From positions 1 through 64,000 of the forward strand of contig CALEUL010000049.1 in NCBI GenBank assembly GCA_937921035.1: a stretch of 64,000 nt of DNA. Reading direction: 5' to 3'. Below are positions 51,825 to 61,137 of this stretch, one piece after another (positions within the stretch are counted from its first letter, which is position 1; every line of letters begins with the position of its first letter). Made by a program: the position numbers and the translations under genes. Under the pieces are notes generated by a model. That model saw nothing but the letters and a program-made list of their open reading frames with translations, was not told the origin of the DNA and did not search any database. Source of the stretch: an uncultured Porphyromonadaceae bacterium (lineage in GTDB: Bacteria > Bacteroidota > Bacteroidia > Bacteroidales > Muribaculaceae).

Positions 51825-52520
51825 ATGGGAACGAAAGCGCACATACTCGCCATTGTCCGGATTATCGTCCTTGTGGCCGCCGCGTCGCTCGTGGTCGTGG
51901 CCAGTGTGGACGTGTTTCATTCCCTCTCCTTCTTTTCCTCTGCCGGCGCCGTCAAGCTGCAGCGGGCGATATGCCTGATAATGCTCGGCGAGCTGCTGCT
52001 GGAGTTTTTCATGGCCGACAACAAATGGCGCTATGCGGTGTGGCACATGCCTTTTGTGCTGCTGTGCATACCGTATAGCTCGCTGCTCGGCAACCGCTTG
52101 GAGTCGCTGCCCGAGGCCCTTTATTTCGTGCTTCAGCTCCTGCCCGTGCTGCGTTCCATATTCGTGCTCGGCGACCTGCTGCGGGCCCTGCGCTTCGGCT
52201 CCATCGTGTCGCTCTCCGGAGCATACGTAACCCTGCTCGCGGCCATTCTGTACTTCTCCAGTCTTATATTTTTCGTGGCCGAATACGGCCACAACCCGGA
52301 GGTGCACTCCTTCCGCTCGGCGGTGTACTGGGCCGTTATGAGCATGACAACCACGGGCTGCAACATCACCGAGACCACTGCCGCCGGCGAAGTGGTGGCA
52401 GTGGTGCTCGCTGCCACGGGCCTTGTCCTGTTCCCCGTCTTCACCGTCTATGTGGCCGCGGCGATAGCACGCGCCACGCACAACAGCCGCAAGGCCGGCG
52501 AGGCGGCGAATCAGTCGTAG
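51825..52520 (+). CDS. Six-helix ion channel-like protein with atypical selectivity filter
   Basis: A 231-residue membrane protein with five to six hydrophobic segments: four in the first ~135 residues, an arginine-containing S4-like stretch (LRSIFVLGDLLRALRFG, residues ~100-116), then a pore region (AVYWAVMSMTTTGCNITE, about 168-185) and a last helix. The layout is that of potassium/voltage-gated-type channels, but the filter reads TTTGCNI, not TVGYGD. ATG at 51825 is preferred to the TTG at 51819. It overlaps the convergent sigma gene by 10 bases. Confidence 0.72.
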   Translation: MGTKAHILAIVRIIVLVAAASLVVVASVDVFHSLSFFSSAGAVKLQRAICLIMLGELLLEFFMADNKWRYAVWHMPFVLLCIPYSSLLGNRLESLPEALYFVLQLLPVLRSIFVLGDLLRALRFGSIVSLSGAYVTLLAAILYFSSLIFFVAEYGHNPEVHSFRSAVYWAVMSMTTTGCNITETTAAGEVVAVVLAATGLVLFPVFTVYVAAAIARATHNSRKAGEAANQS

Positions 52521-53020
52521 CGCATATCGTTCAGAATATTCTGCAGGCGCTTGCGGGCCTGGAAAATCCTGCTTTTTACGGTTCCCAACGGCAGATTCAT
52601 GTTCTTGGCAATCTCGTCGTAGTGATAACCGGCAATGAACTGCGACAGCGGCTCGCCGAATTCGCGCGGAATGCCGTTGAGGGCATCATGTATCTGGCGG
52701 GTATTGATGGCACCTTCGGGGTCGTCGATGGCCGTTCCGGGCGTTGAGTTGAGCTGGTATAGGTCGTCGCTCTGGTCCACCACTATCACGGAGCGCATCT
52801 GTTTGCGGTAGTTGTTGATGAACAGATTGCGCATTATCGTGAATATCCATCCTTTGAAGTTGGAGTTGTCTACAAATTTGTCCTCGCTGTCGAGCGCCTT
52901 GAGGGTGGTGTCCTGCAGCAGGTCGTAGGCGTCGTCGCGGTTCGATGTAAGCGCGTAGGCAAAATTCAACAGGTTTGTCTGTAAGGAAAGTATTTTGGCT
53001 CTGAATTGTGTTGATCCCAT
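52511..53020 (-). CDS. ECF-type RNA polymerase sigma factor
   Basis: A 169-residue sigma-70 family protein. Region 2 is about 12-80 (RDDAYDLLQDTTLKALDS, FKGWIFTIMRNLFINNYRK). Region 4 is about 108-160 (REFGEPLSQFIAGYHYDEIAKNMNLPLGTVKSRI, core YHYDEIAKNMNLPLGTVKS). No anti-sigma gene is next to it. A close relative is common in Bacteroidales as a free-standing gene. Its 3' end overlaps the convergent channel gene. Confidence 0.92.
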   Translation of the reverse strand: MGSTQFRAKILSLQTNLLNFAYALTSNRDDAYDLLQDTTLKALDSEDKFVDNSNFKGWIFTIMRNLFINNYRKQMRSVIVVDQSDDLYQLNSTPGTAIDDPEGAINTRQIHDALNGIPREFGEPLSQFIAGYHYDEIAKNMNLPLGTVKSRIFQARKRLQNILNDMRYD

Positions 53021-53170
53021 AATTATTATAGTCTTGACGTAGAATCATAAATTGTCTATTTAAACAACAATTTCATTGTTCAAAAGGTCTCCGGTTTTGC
53101 AATCTTTCACGCATTTTATCTTATTTGCGCGGAATGTTAAAATAGGGAGAGCCGATTTTGCCAATATACG

Positions 53171-53201
53171 AAGCAGACGTGTCTCGGGGGCACGTCTGCT
53201 T
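53171..53201 (-). terminator. Hairpin after the secreted 560-residue protein gene
   Basis: AAGCAGACGTG (53171-53181) pairs perfectly with CACGTCTGCTT (53191-53201). There is no strong T-run on the minus strand. It lies 21 bases beyond the stop and is likely a terminator. Confidence 0.5.
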
Positions 53202-53222
53202 ATATTCCAGTGAAGGTTCGAT

Positions 53223-54905
53223 TTAATGTCTCACAAAATAACGCTCCGATTTCGTACCGTGTTTTATGATGTAGAAACCAGGCGTCAGGTCGATAAGCCC
53301 GCTCTTATCTGCGAAGCTCCCAATACGGTAACCAGCGACACTGTAGACCTCATAGCCTTCTGTACTATTTTCATTCAGAATTTCCTTTACTCCGGACGTT
53401 TCGAAATGATTGAAATAATGCCACGTGGTTCGTTCATCCTTGTATTTTTCAAGACTTTCATCAGGAACTATAAGAGTTGCTTCATTGTAGACTGATGTAG
53501 CAAAATCAGCGAACGAAAGATTATCACCCCATCGTTCCTCTTTCGCCAATACCGGTGGAACCGGATTGTGGGAAATGATTTTGGAAATATTTTTGAAGCC
53601 ACCGAAAATGACATCTGCGGAATTACTGGGTCTCATGATTGCTGTGATGGTTCGGGGTAGTTCCACAGTGATGTCATGGTCATATTCGAGGTTATAAGGC
53701 AAAGCTCTCTGGATGCGCCGGACCTCATAACTGTTTCCATTATCATCTACAATATTTTCCGGAAGGCTGAAAGTGTCATCCTGATTTTTTAACATGGATG
53801 CCATGTCGCCAGGAAACGACTGAAGTGTTGTGAGGATATTATTGATATAATTACGGTGGTTCTTGTAATTATCAATATAATTCTTAGCATAATCTTTAAG
53901 GTAATTCAGATATCCGAGGCATTCGGCTACCACTTCTTGCGGGTGTTCCATGTATGCTATCACGAAATCAGATTCCATTCGTATCCATTCATCATACATG
54001 GATAGCTGTTCATAAACTTCATAGGACTTTGCCATAGCGCCGTCCCATATCGACTGTGTCAGTGCGCCTTCTGCTTCTTTATTTCTGAAAGAACTTTCCG
54101 TATTCTCAAAGTTATTGATATAATCTTTGATTTTAGTCTGATAATCGCTAACTCGTATAAATTGGATGTCATAACTCCCCTGCGCCGCACGCGTAAGACG
54201 ATCAATTGTCTGATTGAGTATGTATTTTATATCAGGAAGGCTCCAACCATTTCTCCAAGTAGTTGTATCCCATGAAAACCTATCGAAAAATATTTCTCCA
54301 TATCCCTGACTGGTTATAAGATATGTAAGATACAGCGGGAATTCCTTTCTCTCATTTTGAGAACGCTTACCTTCCATCTTCCACATCTCTCCATATACAG
54401 CGGATGCACTTTCGATAAAGGCTGTGATCCGATCTTTAAGTTCTTGGATATTCTCAAAAACGGTCGGCAATTCCGTTAAGTAATTTTGATATTTTTCCGC
54501 CGACATAATGCTCTGTTCGTAGCCTCTGAATCCGGAGTTTTCTATGTCCTTGAGTCTTTTGTCTATAGTTTCGACAGCTTCATTTGCATTATTGCTGACA
54601 CTGCCATCTGCTATTGATTCGTCAATAGTGCGGATAAGCTCCGGCAATCCATTAATAAGATCCGGTCCGAGGCTTCTGTCATAAGCTGCATATTCATAAG
54701 GGCAGTACCAGTCGGCCTGATGTATCTCGTATGACGCATATGGATTTTCTTTTGAAATGAGATAATGCGTTTTTCCGATATTGTATGTATACATATCAGT
54801 ATTCAGGTTTTGCTGCCCGTTTACATTCTGAGGCAACAACACCAGAAATAAAGCCGATGTGATTAGTTTAACAGATTTCATAAGGTTAGTAAATTTCTTA
54901 TTCAT
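53223..54905 (-). CDS. Secreted protein with helical body, BspA-like cap and C-terminal sorting domain
   Basis: A 560-residue exported protein. After a long-n-region signal peptide (about 1-31) comes a large helical region (about 60-390) that I do not recognise, rich in Y, N, D and E. Residues ~470-510 look like the end cap of a BspA-type leucine-rich repeat protein (YNEATLIVPDESLEKYKD). The last ~45 residues (YEVYSVAGYRIGSF, DLTPGFYIIKHG) are a type IX-like sorting domain. Clearly more AT-rich than its neighbours and flanked by a hairpin and a pseudogene, so likely acquired. Function unknown; it has its own promoter. Confidence 0.75.
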   Translation of the reverse strand: MNKKFTNLMKSVKLITSALFLVLLPQNVNGQQNLNTDMYTYNIGKTHYLISKENPYASYEIHQADWYCPYEYAAYDRSLGPDLINGLPELIRTIDESIADGSVSNNANEAVETIDKRLKDIENSGFRGYEQSIMSAEKYQNYLTELPTVFENIQELKDRITAFIESASAVYGEMWKMEGKRSQNERKEFPLYLTYLITSQGYGEIFFDRFSWDTTTWRNGWSLPDIKYILNQTIDRLTRAAQGSYDIQFIRVSDYQTKIKDYINNFENTESSFRNKEAEGALTQSIWDGAMAKSYEVYEQLSMYDEWIRMESDFVIAYMEHPQEVVAECLGYLNYLKDYAKNYIDNYKNHRNYINNILTTLQSFPGDMASMLKNQDDTFSLPENIVDDNGNSYEVRRIQRALPYNLEYDHDITVELPRTITAIMRPSNSADVIFGGFKNISKIISHNPVPPVLAKEERWGDNLSFADFATSVYNEATLIVPDESLEKYKDERTTWHYFNHFETSGVKEILNENSTEGYEVYSVAGYRIGSFADKSGLIDLTPGFYIIKHGTKSERYFVRH

Positions 54906-54978
54906 ATATGTAAGGTCTTGTTTTATATATACTTTTCTATTTCCGCCGTGTCGTGATGACAGAAACGTTACTATTATG

Positions 54979-55010
54979 CAAAGTTAGGATTATTTACCTA
55001 ATCATTCAAA
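54979..55010 (-). promoter_or_regulatory. Promoter of the secreted 560-residue protein gene
   Basis: On the minus strand TTTG at 55010-55007, 20 bases, TAACTTTG at 54986-54979, giving a leader of about 70 bases. Confidence 0.7.
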
Positions 55011-55120
55011 TATTGAAGCAAGAAAAATGCCGTTAAATTTGAGCCGTTGATGCCGTTGATGCTATTGGATGGTGTTATGAAATTTTATCGCTATCTTTGC
55101 GGTGTTTTACAATAGATACA

Positions 55121-55873
55121 ATGACTATGAACAGATTTTTTATTGCTTTGCTTGCATCGGCGAGCGTTGCGGCTGTCTCTTGCAGCGACGATGACGAGCC
55201 GAAGGTGCCGTCGAATGCCATTACGGTGAATATGATGGCTGTGAACAGCGAAACTACTATCGGTTAATCCGACGTCTATATCAATGCTTCCAATAATTTC
55301 ACTACTGCGGGCTATGCCATTGCCGACCTCGGCAAGACGGGCGGTTTCGACAAATTCCCGAATCTGTCGCAGCTTGCGCAGGAAGTTGCTGTTACTCCGG
55401 GAAATTTCTATCAGATTGTGCTTGCCGAGGATATCCGCACTGTAGCCGGCGCTCGCGCGATTCCCGCGAACTCCGGTTTCTATAATGCGTACGTGGATTC
55501 GTGGATTTACGACAAGAACAGCGATATAAGCGGTGCGAAGGTAAGCTATGCCGAGTGCATCCCCGAGACTGACAGGCTGCCGGAATGGAACTCGAAAATC
55601 GAGGTAACCATGTCGCCGTACAGGAAGGACGAGAACGGCGAGAGTGCTGTTTATTCCTTTCCCCGCGGGTGCGAAATTGATGAATCCGTCGAGGTCAACA
55701 ATATCAACGGCTACAACAACCTGAAGCAGCACCTCGATATCGATATGGACGATAACCGCATATCTTTCTCCGACACCGCATGGACCGGAGGCGCACGCGC
55801 CGAGGTGGTTCTTCTTGTGCGCTACGAAAGCGTGTACAGCCGCGTTGTGCTGGAGGTGCAGAAGTTCATGTAA
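55121..55873 (+). pseudogene. Lipoprotein gene interrupted by a stop codon (DUF5036-like)
   Basis: The frame starts at ATG 55121 (or 55127) with a signal peptide and lipobox AAVSC followed by SDDDEP. A TAA at 55265-55267 (codon 49) interrupts it between TTIG and SDVYINASNNFTTAGY. The same frame then runs open to a TAA ending at 55873, giving 250 codons in all and no other defect. The protein text on both sides fits one family, which I recall as DUF5036 of Bacteroidales. A TATCTTTG at 55092-55099 suggests the promoter is still there. Either a recent nonsense mutation, a sequencing error, or read-through. Confidence 0.7.
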
Positions 55874-55934
55874 ATGCGTGTGAACATTCGGGCTGCGGAG
55901 TTGTTTTATATGTATTCTTAATACTATTATAGAT

Positions 55935-56516
55935 ATGGAACAGAAAAGTATAAAAGGCACCCGCACCGAGCACAACCTGCTCGCATCATTTGCAGGCGAG
56001 AGTCAGGCACGGTCGCGCTATACATTATTTGCCATCAAGGCCGAGGAAGAGGGCTATCGCCAGATTGCGGCTGTCTTCCGTCAGACGGCAGAGCAGGAGC
56101 TCCAGCATGCGCGTCAGTTCTTCAGCTACCTTGAAGGCGGCATGGTAGAGATCAGGGCCGCATATCCCGCCGGCGTTGTCGCAGACACTGCCAAGAACCT
56201 TGCCGAAGCCGCAGCCGGCGAACGCGAGGAATGGGGCGAGCTGTACGAAAACTTTGCCAAGGTGGCGCAGGAAGAAGGTTTCCCCCAGATTGCCAACACT
56301 TTCAAATTGGTTGCAAAGGTAGAGCAGATGCACGAGCAGCGTTACCTTAAATTGCTCGAACGTCTTGAGACAGGAACCGAGTTCGAGGAAGAACAGCCCG
56401 TTGAGTGGATGTGTATAAACTGCGGTTTCACAATCACTGCCAAGGCCGCACCGAAGCGTTGCCCCGTTTGCGGTGTAGACCAGTCGTGGTTCGAGCGCAA
56501 GGCAAACAACTACTGA
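55935..56516 (+). CDS. rbr: Rubrerythrin
   Basis: Non-haem di-iron peroxidase that removes hydrogen peroxide in anaerobes, 193 residues. The ferritin-like domain (about 1-145) has the di-iron ligands in SFAGESQARSRY, RQTAEQELQHARQF and KVEQMHEQRY. The C-terminal rubredoxin domain has CINCGF and CPVCGV (four Cys for iron). It ends at a terminator shared with nqrF. Confidence 0.97.
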   Translation: MEQKSIKGTRTEHNLLASFAGESQARSRYTLFAIKAEEEGYRQIAAVFRQTAEQELQHARQFFSYLEGGMVEIRAAYPAGVVADTAKNLAEAAAGEREEWGELYENFAKVAQEEGFPQIANTFKLVAKVEQMHEQRYLKLLERLETGTEFEEEQPVEWMCINCGFTITAKAAPKRCPVCGVDQSWFERKANNY

Positions 56517-56557
56517 TTCCGCCGACTTTTCATTGATGACTGCATAAGATAAAGAAA

Positions 56558-56590
56558 CCGCCGCATCGGATTTTTCCGGTGCGGCGGCGT
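56558..56590. terminator. Terminator between rubrerythrin and nqrF
   Basis: Twelve-bp arms at 56558-56569 and 56576-56587 with a single G-U pair and an A/T-rich loop, between two converging genes. Confidence 0.75.
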
Positions 56591-56609
56591 TATTGTCGGG
56601 CGGGAGGTA

Positions 56610-57920
56610 TCAGCCGCCGAAGTTGTCGTAATGGATGCTGGAGGGGTCTACGCCGAGCTGGTCGAGCATGGTGTTGACGGCATTGCTCATCGGGCCGGGG
56701 CCGCACATGTAGTATTCGATATCCTCGGGACTATCGTGGTCCTTGAGGTAGTTGTTGTAGATTACCTGATGTACGAAGCCGGGGGTGTATTTCACTCCTG
56801 CGGCATCGGCGGCAGGATCGGGACGGTCGAGTGCCAGATGGAACTTGAAGTTGGGGAATTCTTTTTCGAGCTGAAGGAAGTCTTCGAGATAGAACACTTC
56901 GTTGAGGGCGCGTGCGCCGTAGAAGTAGCTCATCTTGCGGTTTGTTGTTTTCAGCGTCTTGGTCATGTGCATAATCTGGGCGCGCAGAGGTGCCATACCG
57001 GCGCCGCCGCCAATCCACATCATTTCCTTGTCGGAATCGAAAATCGGGTGGAAATCGCCGTAAGGGCCGCTCATGATTACCTTGTCGCCGGGTTTGAGCG
57101 AGAAGATATAGCTGGACGCGATGCCCGGCATAACGTCCTGGAAACCGACCTGAGGCTTCGGTTTGAAGGGCGGGGTGGCGATACGTACTGTGAGCATGAT
57201 GCGGTCGCCCTCGGCGGGATAGTTGGCCATAGAGTAGGCGCGCACTGTGGTCTCGGTGTTGCGGCACTTGAGGCCGAACAATCCGAATTTTTCCCAAGCG
57301 GGGAGATATTCGTCGCCGATAAGCGAGCGGTCGATGTCCTTGGCATAGTCCATCTCGTAGGGCGGAATCTTGATCTGCGCGTACGAGCCGGGGAGAAAGT
57401 CCATGTGTTCGCCCGGGGGCAAGGCGACGATGAATTCCTTGATGAACGTTGCCACGTTGCGGTTCGATATAACCTCGCATTCCCATTCCTTGACGTTGAG
57501 AGCGCCTGCGGGAATCTGTATGTCGAGGTCGTTTTTCACCTTCACCTGGCAGGCGAGGCGCCAGTGGTCTTTCATTTCCTTGCGGGAGAAGTGGACGGCC
57601 TCGGTGGGCAGCGGGTCGCCGCCACCGGCGAGAACCTGCACGCGGCACTGGCCGCAGCTGCCTTTGCCGCCGCATGCGCTGGGCAGGAACACGTTGTTGT
57701 CCGCCATTGTGGAAAGAAGCGATTTGCCGGCTTCGGCGGTAACCTTGCGGTCGCCGTTGACGGTGATTTCCACAGGGCCGCTCTGCACAAGATATTTCTT
57801 GGCGATGAGCAGCACAATCACAAGCAGCAATGTAACTGCCAGAAAGAAGCCCACGCCGGCAAGGATGGTGTTCCATCCGTTGGCGCCGAGGCTGCATATA
57901 AGGATATTAGCCTGTGTCAT
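56610..57920 (-). CDS. nqrF: Na+-translocating NADH:quinone reductase subunit F
   Basis: NADH entry subunit of the sodium pump, 436 residues. One N-terminal membrane helix (about 18-44). The 2Fe-2S ferredoxin domain (about 50-135) carries CGGKGSCGQC and the fourth Cys in LACQVKV. The FAD domain (about 140-275) has VRAYSMANYP. The NADH domain (about 285-435) has WIGGGAGMAPLRAQ and YYMCGPGPM. Last gene of the nqrA-F operon. Confidence 0.97.
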   Translation of the reverse strand: MTQANILICSLGANGWNTILAGVGFFLAVTLLLVIVLLIAKKYLVQSGPVEITVNGDRKVTAEAGKSLLSTMADNNVFLPSACGGKGSCGQCRVQVLAGGGDPLPTEAVHFSRKEMKDHWRLACQVKVKNDLDIQIPAGALNVKEWECEVISNRNVATFIKEFIVALPPGEHMDFLPGSYAQIKIPPYEMDYAKDIDRSLIGDEYLPAWEKFGLFGLKCRNTETTVRAYSMANYPAEGDRIMLTVRIATPPFKPKPQVGFQDVMPGIASSYIFSLKPGDKVIMSGPYGDFHPIFDSDKEMMWIGGGAGMAPLRAQIMHMTKTLKTTNRKMSYFYGARALNEVFYLEDFLQLEKEFPNFKFHLALDRPDPAADAAGVKYTPGFVHQVIYNNYLKDHDSPEDIEYYMCGPGPMSNAVNTMLDQLGVDPSSIHYDNFGG

Positions 57921-57925
57921 AACTG

Positions 57926-58543
57926 TTAGATCTTAATGCCGAGGAAGCTCATGAAGGCAATGCCCATAAGAGCCGTGATAATGAATGTGATGCCTACGCC
58001 CTTGAGGGGGCCGGGTATTTTGGAATACTGGGCAATGCGCTCGCGCACGGCAGCCACGGCGGTAATGGCCAGAAGCCAGCCGATGCCCCAGCCCGAACCG
58101 GCGCATACTGCCGTCCAGCCGTTGGAGAAGCCGCGCTGCTGCATGAACAGCGAGCCGCCGAGGATGGCGCAGTTAACGGCGATAAGGGGAAGGAAGATAC
58201 CCAGCGAGGAGTACAGCGCAGGCGAGTATTTTTCCACTACCATCTCCACAAGCTGTGTCATGGAGGCGATAACGGCGATGAATACTATCAGCGACAGGAA
58301 GCTGAGGTCTACCGTGGCGAAGTCGGCACCGAGCCAGCTCAGGGCGCCAGGGCTGAGTACGTAGGTGTTCAGATAGTAGTTGATGGGCAGCGTGATAGTG
58401 AGCATGAATGTTACCGCCACGCCAAGTCCGAAAGCAGTTTTCACGTCCTTGCTCACGGCAATGAAAGAGCACATGCCAAGGAAGTACGCGAATATCATGT
58501 TGTCGACGAAAATCGACCGTATGAAAAGATTCAGGTTCTCCAT
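57926..58543 (-). CDS. nqrE: Na+-NQR subunit E
   Basis: A 205-residue inner-membrane subunit with six helices. Start NLFIRSIFVDNMIFAYFLGMC has the Cys of the intramembrane iron site. A second conserved Cys lies in LIAVNCAILGGSLF. It pairs with NqrD as inverted homologues. 5 bases separate it from nqrF. Confidence 0.95.
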   Translation of the reverse strand: MENLNLFIRSIFVDNMIFAYFLGMCSFIAVSKDVKTAFGLGVAVTFMLTITLPINYYLNTYVLSPGALSWLGADFATVDLSFLSLIVFIAVIASMTQLVEMVVEKYSPALYSSLGIFLPLIAVNCAILGGSLFMQQRGFSNGWTAVCAGSGWGIGWLLAITAVAAVRERIAQYSKIPGPLKGVGITFIITALMGIAFMSFLGIKI

Positions 58544-58563
58544 TTTGGAATAATTTTGCGGTG

Positions 58564-59178
58564 TTATTTATCCTGAAGGTCTTTGTTGATGCTGCGGTGT
58601 ACCCAGATTATGCAGGCAACCACGATAAGTGCCATAGGCGGCAGAATCATAAGGCCGTTGTTCACATAGCCGGCATCGTAGAGGCACTGCGGAACAACCT
58701 GGAAGCCCAGCAGTGTGCCGGAGCCGAGGAGTTCGCGGAAAAAGCCGACGATGATAAGGATGATGGCATACCCCACACCGTTGCCTACGCCGTCGAGGAA
58801 GCTGGGCCACGGGCGGTTAGCCATTGCAAAGGCTTCAAGGCGACCCATCAGGATGCAGTTGGTGATAATCAGGCCTATGAAAACGGACAGCTGCTTGCTA
58901 ACGTCGTAGGCATAGGCCTCCAGAAGCTGAGATACTATCACCACAAGGCCGGCAACCACTACAAGCTGTACGATAATGCGGATGTTGGTGGGAATGGTCT
59001 TGCGTATGCACGAGATAATCACGTTGCTGAAAGCGAGCACTGCGATAACCGACAGGCCCATCACTATGGCCGGCTCCAGCTTGGCCGTTACGGCCAGCAC
59101 AGAGCAGATGCCAAGTATCTGCACTATTACGGGGTTGTTCTTCGAGAACGGATTGAACAAAACACTTTTGTTTGTCAT
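58564..59178 (-). CDS. nqrD: Na+-NQR subunit D
   Basis: A 204-residue inner-membrane subunit with six helices, homologous to NqrE. LGICSVLAVTAKLEPA and IGLIITNCILMGRLEAFA contain the two Cys of the intramembrane iron site. It lies between nqrC and nqrE, 11 and 20 bases apart. Confidence 0.95.
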   Translation of the reverse strand: MTNKSVLFNPFSKNNPVIVQILGICSVLAVTAKLEPAIVMGLSVIAVLAFSNVIISCIRKTIPTNIRIIVQLVVVAGLVVIVSQLLEAYAYDVSKQLSVFIGLIITNCILMGRLEAFAMANRPWPSFLDGVGNGVGYAIILIIVGFFRELLGSGTLLGFQVVPQCLYDAGYVNNGLMILPPMALIVVACIIWVHRSINKDLQDK

Positions 59179-59189
59179 TATCGCAGATT

Positions 59190-59897
59190 TTATTTGTTGT
59201 TAAGCGAATTAAGGAAAGCGGCGTAGGGCGCGAGGCAGTTGTCTATCATGGCACCCACACCCTTGCTGGTGATTGTGCCGCCCGAGATGCCGTCCACATA
59301 GTCGGCGTCGCCGACGGGTTTCTGGCCGTTTTTCACAACCTGCACGGGCTCGAACTTGCCGTTTATAAAGAAGTGCTTGCCTTCGAACTGTTTGCAGAAA
59401 GCCGGCTTGGCTATTTCAGCGCCCAGGCCCGGAGTCTCGCCCTGGTGGTCGAAGTATGCGCCGTAGATGGTGGAGCCGTCGGCATTGACGGAAACATATC
59501 CCCATATGGGGCCCCACAGGCCGGCGCCGTACATCGGCAGCACATATTTTGTGCCTTCGGGCAGCTGACATTCGTATACGGGCAGCAGGCGCTCGCCTGC
59601 GTTCTCCTTGCTCTGTTCCGATACGTTCACATCAAAGGCTGCGGGAGCGTTCCCAACCTTCTCGCCCTTGTCGTTTACGACAAAGGTAGATGTAACATAC
59701 TTGCCGTAGGCCTCGATAATGTCCGAGGCGGGCACTTCCACATTCACGCTTGCCAGAATCTGGCGCATCTTGTCGGCGTCGGCGTTCGCTTTCTGACGGT
59801 CTTTCAGCGATATGGAGGTCAGAGCCAGTGCGGTGCCCACTACCACAACAAGAACGATGATGTAGACTATGGTGTATAAGTTGCTTTGCTTGTTCAT
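59190..59897 (-). CDS. nqrC: Na+-NQR subunit C
   Basis: A 235-residue membrane-anchored, periplasmic flavoprotein. One N-terminal helix (about 8-28). The FMN attachment motif is DGISGGTITSKGVGAM, where the Thr of SGGT is the expected FMN ligand (consensus S/T-G-A-T, here with Gly in place of Ala). GYVSVNADGSTIYGA is the FMN-binding region. It lies 4 bases after nqrB. Confidence 0.94.
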   Translation of the reverse strand: MNKQSNLYTIVYIIVLVVVVGTALALTSISLKDRQKANADADKMRQILASVNVEVPASDIIEAYGKYVTSTFVVNDKGEKVGNAPAAFDVNVSEQSKENAGERLLPVYECQLPEGTKYVLPMYGAGLWGPIWGYVSVNADGSTIYGAYFDHQGETPGLGAEIAKPAFCKQFEGKHFFINGKFEPVQVVKNGQKPVGDADYVDGISGGTITSKGVGAMIDNCLAPYAAFLNSLNNK

Positions 59898-59901
59898 CTG
59901 C

Positions 59902-61116
59902 TTATTCGGTTTTTGCGTTTACGCGGCTCAGGCGGCGACGCATGTTGGCATGAACGACGCACCAGTCGATGAGCGGAGCAAAGCAGTTCATCAGCAGCAC
60001 GGCGAGCATTGCGCCTTCGGGGTAGCCGTTGTTATATGTACGGATAAGGATAGCGATAACGCCTATCAGGAAGCCATAGATGTACTTGCCGGTGTTGGTG
60101 CGGGCGGCTGTTACGGGGTCGGTTGCCATGAACACGGCTGCGAAAGCGAAGCCGCCGAGCAGTAGCTGGTCGGCAGGAGCGAGATACGAGGCCGGGTAGA
60201 GGGGCGAGGCGCATGCGTGCGCCACCAGGGCCATGCAGAAGCCGCCGGCGAATACGGATACCATGATCTTCCACGAGGCTATGCCGGTGGCAAGCAGGAT
60301 AATGGCGCCGATAAGGATGCACAGCGTGGATGTTTCGCCGAACGAACCGGGAATAAGACCTAAGAAAGCCTGCCATGTGTCGATGGCCTGGCCGGTGAGG
60401 CCGGTGAGGGTGATATCGGGACCCGACTGGGTTGCGAGCTGGCCGAGCGGTGTGGCGCCCGAGAAGCCGTCGGGGAGGGCGGTGCCGTAGCCGAAGGGGG
60501 TGCCGCCGGCTACATATACCTTGTCGCCGGACATCTGGGCCGGATATGCGAAGAACAGGAACGCGCGGGTTACAAGGGCGATGTTAACCACGTTGTAGCC
60601 TGTGCCGCCGAAAACTTCCTTGGCGAAGATTACGGCGAATGCCACTGCGACGGCGAGCATCCACAGAGGTATCTCGGCGGGGCATATCATCGGGACGATG
60701 ATACCCGTTACAAGAAAGCCTTCCTGAATTTCCTCGTGTTTGAGCTGCGCGGCGGCAAACTCGATGCCGAGGCCGACGATGTAGGCCACAGCTACGCGCG
60801 GAAGTATTGTGAGGAATCCGTAGCACATCAGCTGCCAGAAGGGGAACTCGGTGGCTCCGAGGGCAAGCCAGTGCTGATAGCCCGTGTTGTACATGCCGAA
60901 GAAGAAGCACGGCATGAGGGCAAGCACCACAATAATCATGGTTCGCTTGGAATCCATGCTGTCGTGGATTTGGACCGCGCCTGTTCGTGCCGAAGTGGTG
61001 GTCGGGGTGTACAGGAAAGACTCGAAGCCCTCGTAAACGGAGTTGAAGGCATGCAGCTTTCCGCCCGGCTGGAAATTCGGTTTAATGCGGTCGAGAAAAT
61101 TTCTTATTGTTGCCAA
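59902..61116 (-). CDS. nqrB: Na+-NQR subunit B
   Basis: A 404-residue inner-membrane subunit with about ten helices. The covalent FMN site is GFSGATPLGQL (Thr of SGAT). The second conserved stretch is ATDPVTAARTNTGKYIYG. It is the ion-translocating core with NqrD and NqrE. The C-terminal end is NqrB-like (NCFAPLIDWCVVHANMRRR, given as NCFAPLIDW). Confidence 0.96.
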   Translation of the reverse strand: MATIRNFLDRIKPNFQPGGKLHAFNSVYEGFESFLYTPTTTSARTGAVQIHDSMDSKRTMIIVVLALMPCFFFGMYNTGYQHWLALGATEFPFWQLMCYGFLTILPRVAVAYIVGLGIEFAAAQLKHEEIQEGFLVTGIIVPMICPAEIPLWMLAVAVAFAVIFAKEVFGGTGYNVVNIALVTRAFLFFAYPAQMSGDKVYVAGGTPFGYGTALPDGFSGATPLGQLATQSGPDITLTGLTGQAIDTWQAFLGLIPGSFGETSTLCILIGAIILLATGIASWKIMVSVFAGGFCMALVAHACASPLYPASYLAPADQLLLGGFAFAAVFMATDPVTAARTNTGKYIYGFLIGVIAILIRTYNNGYPEGAMLAVLLMNCFAPLIDWCVVHANMRRRLSRVNAKTE

Positions 61117-61137
61117 AACGTATTGTTGTTAAGTTCT

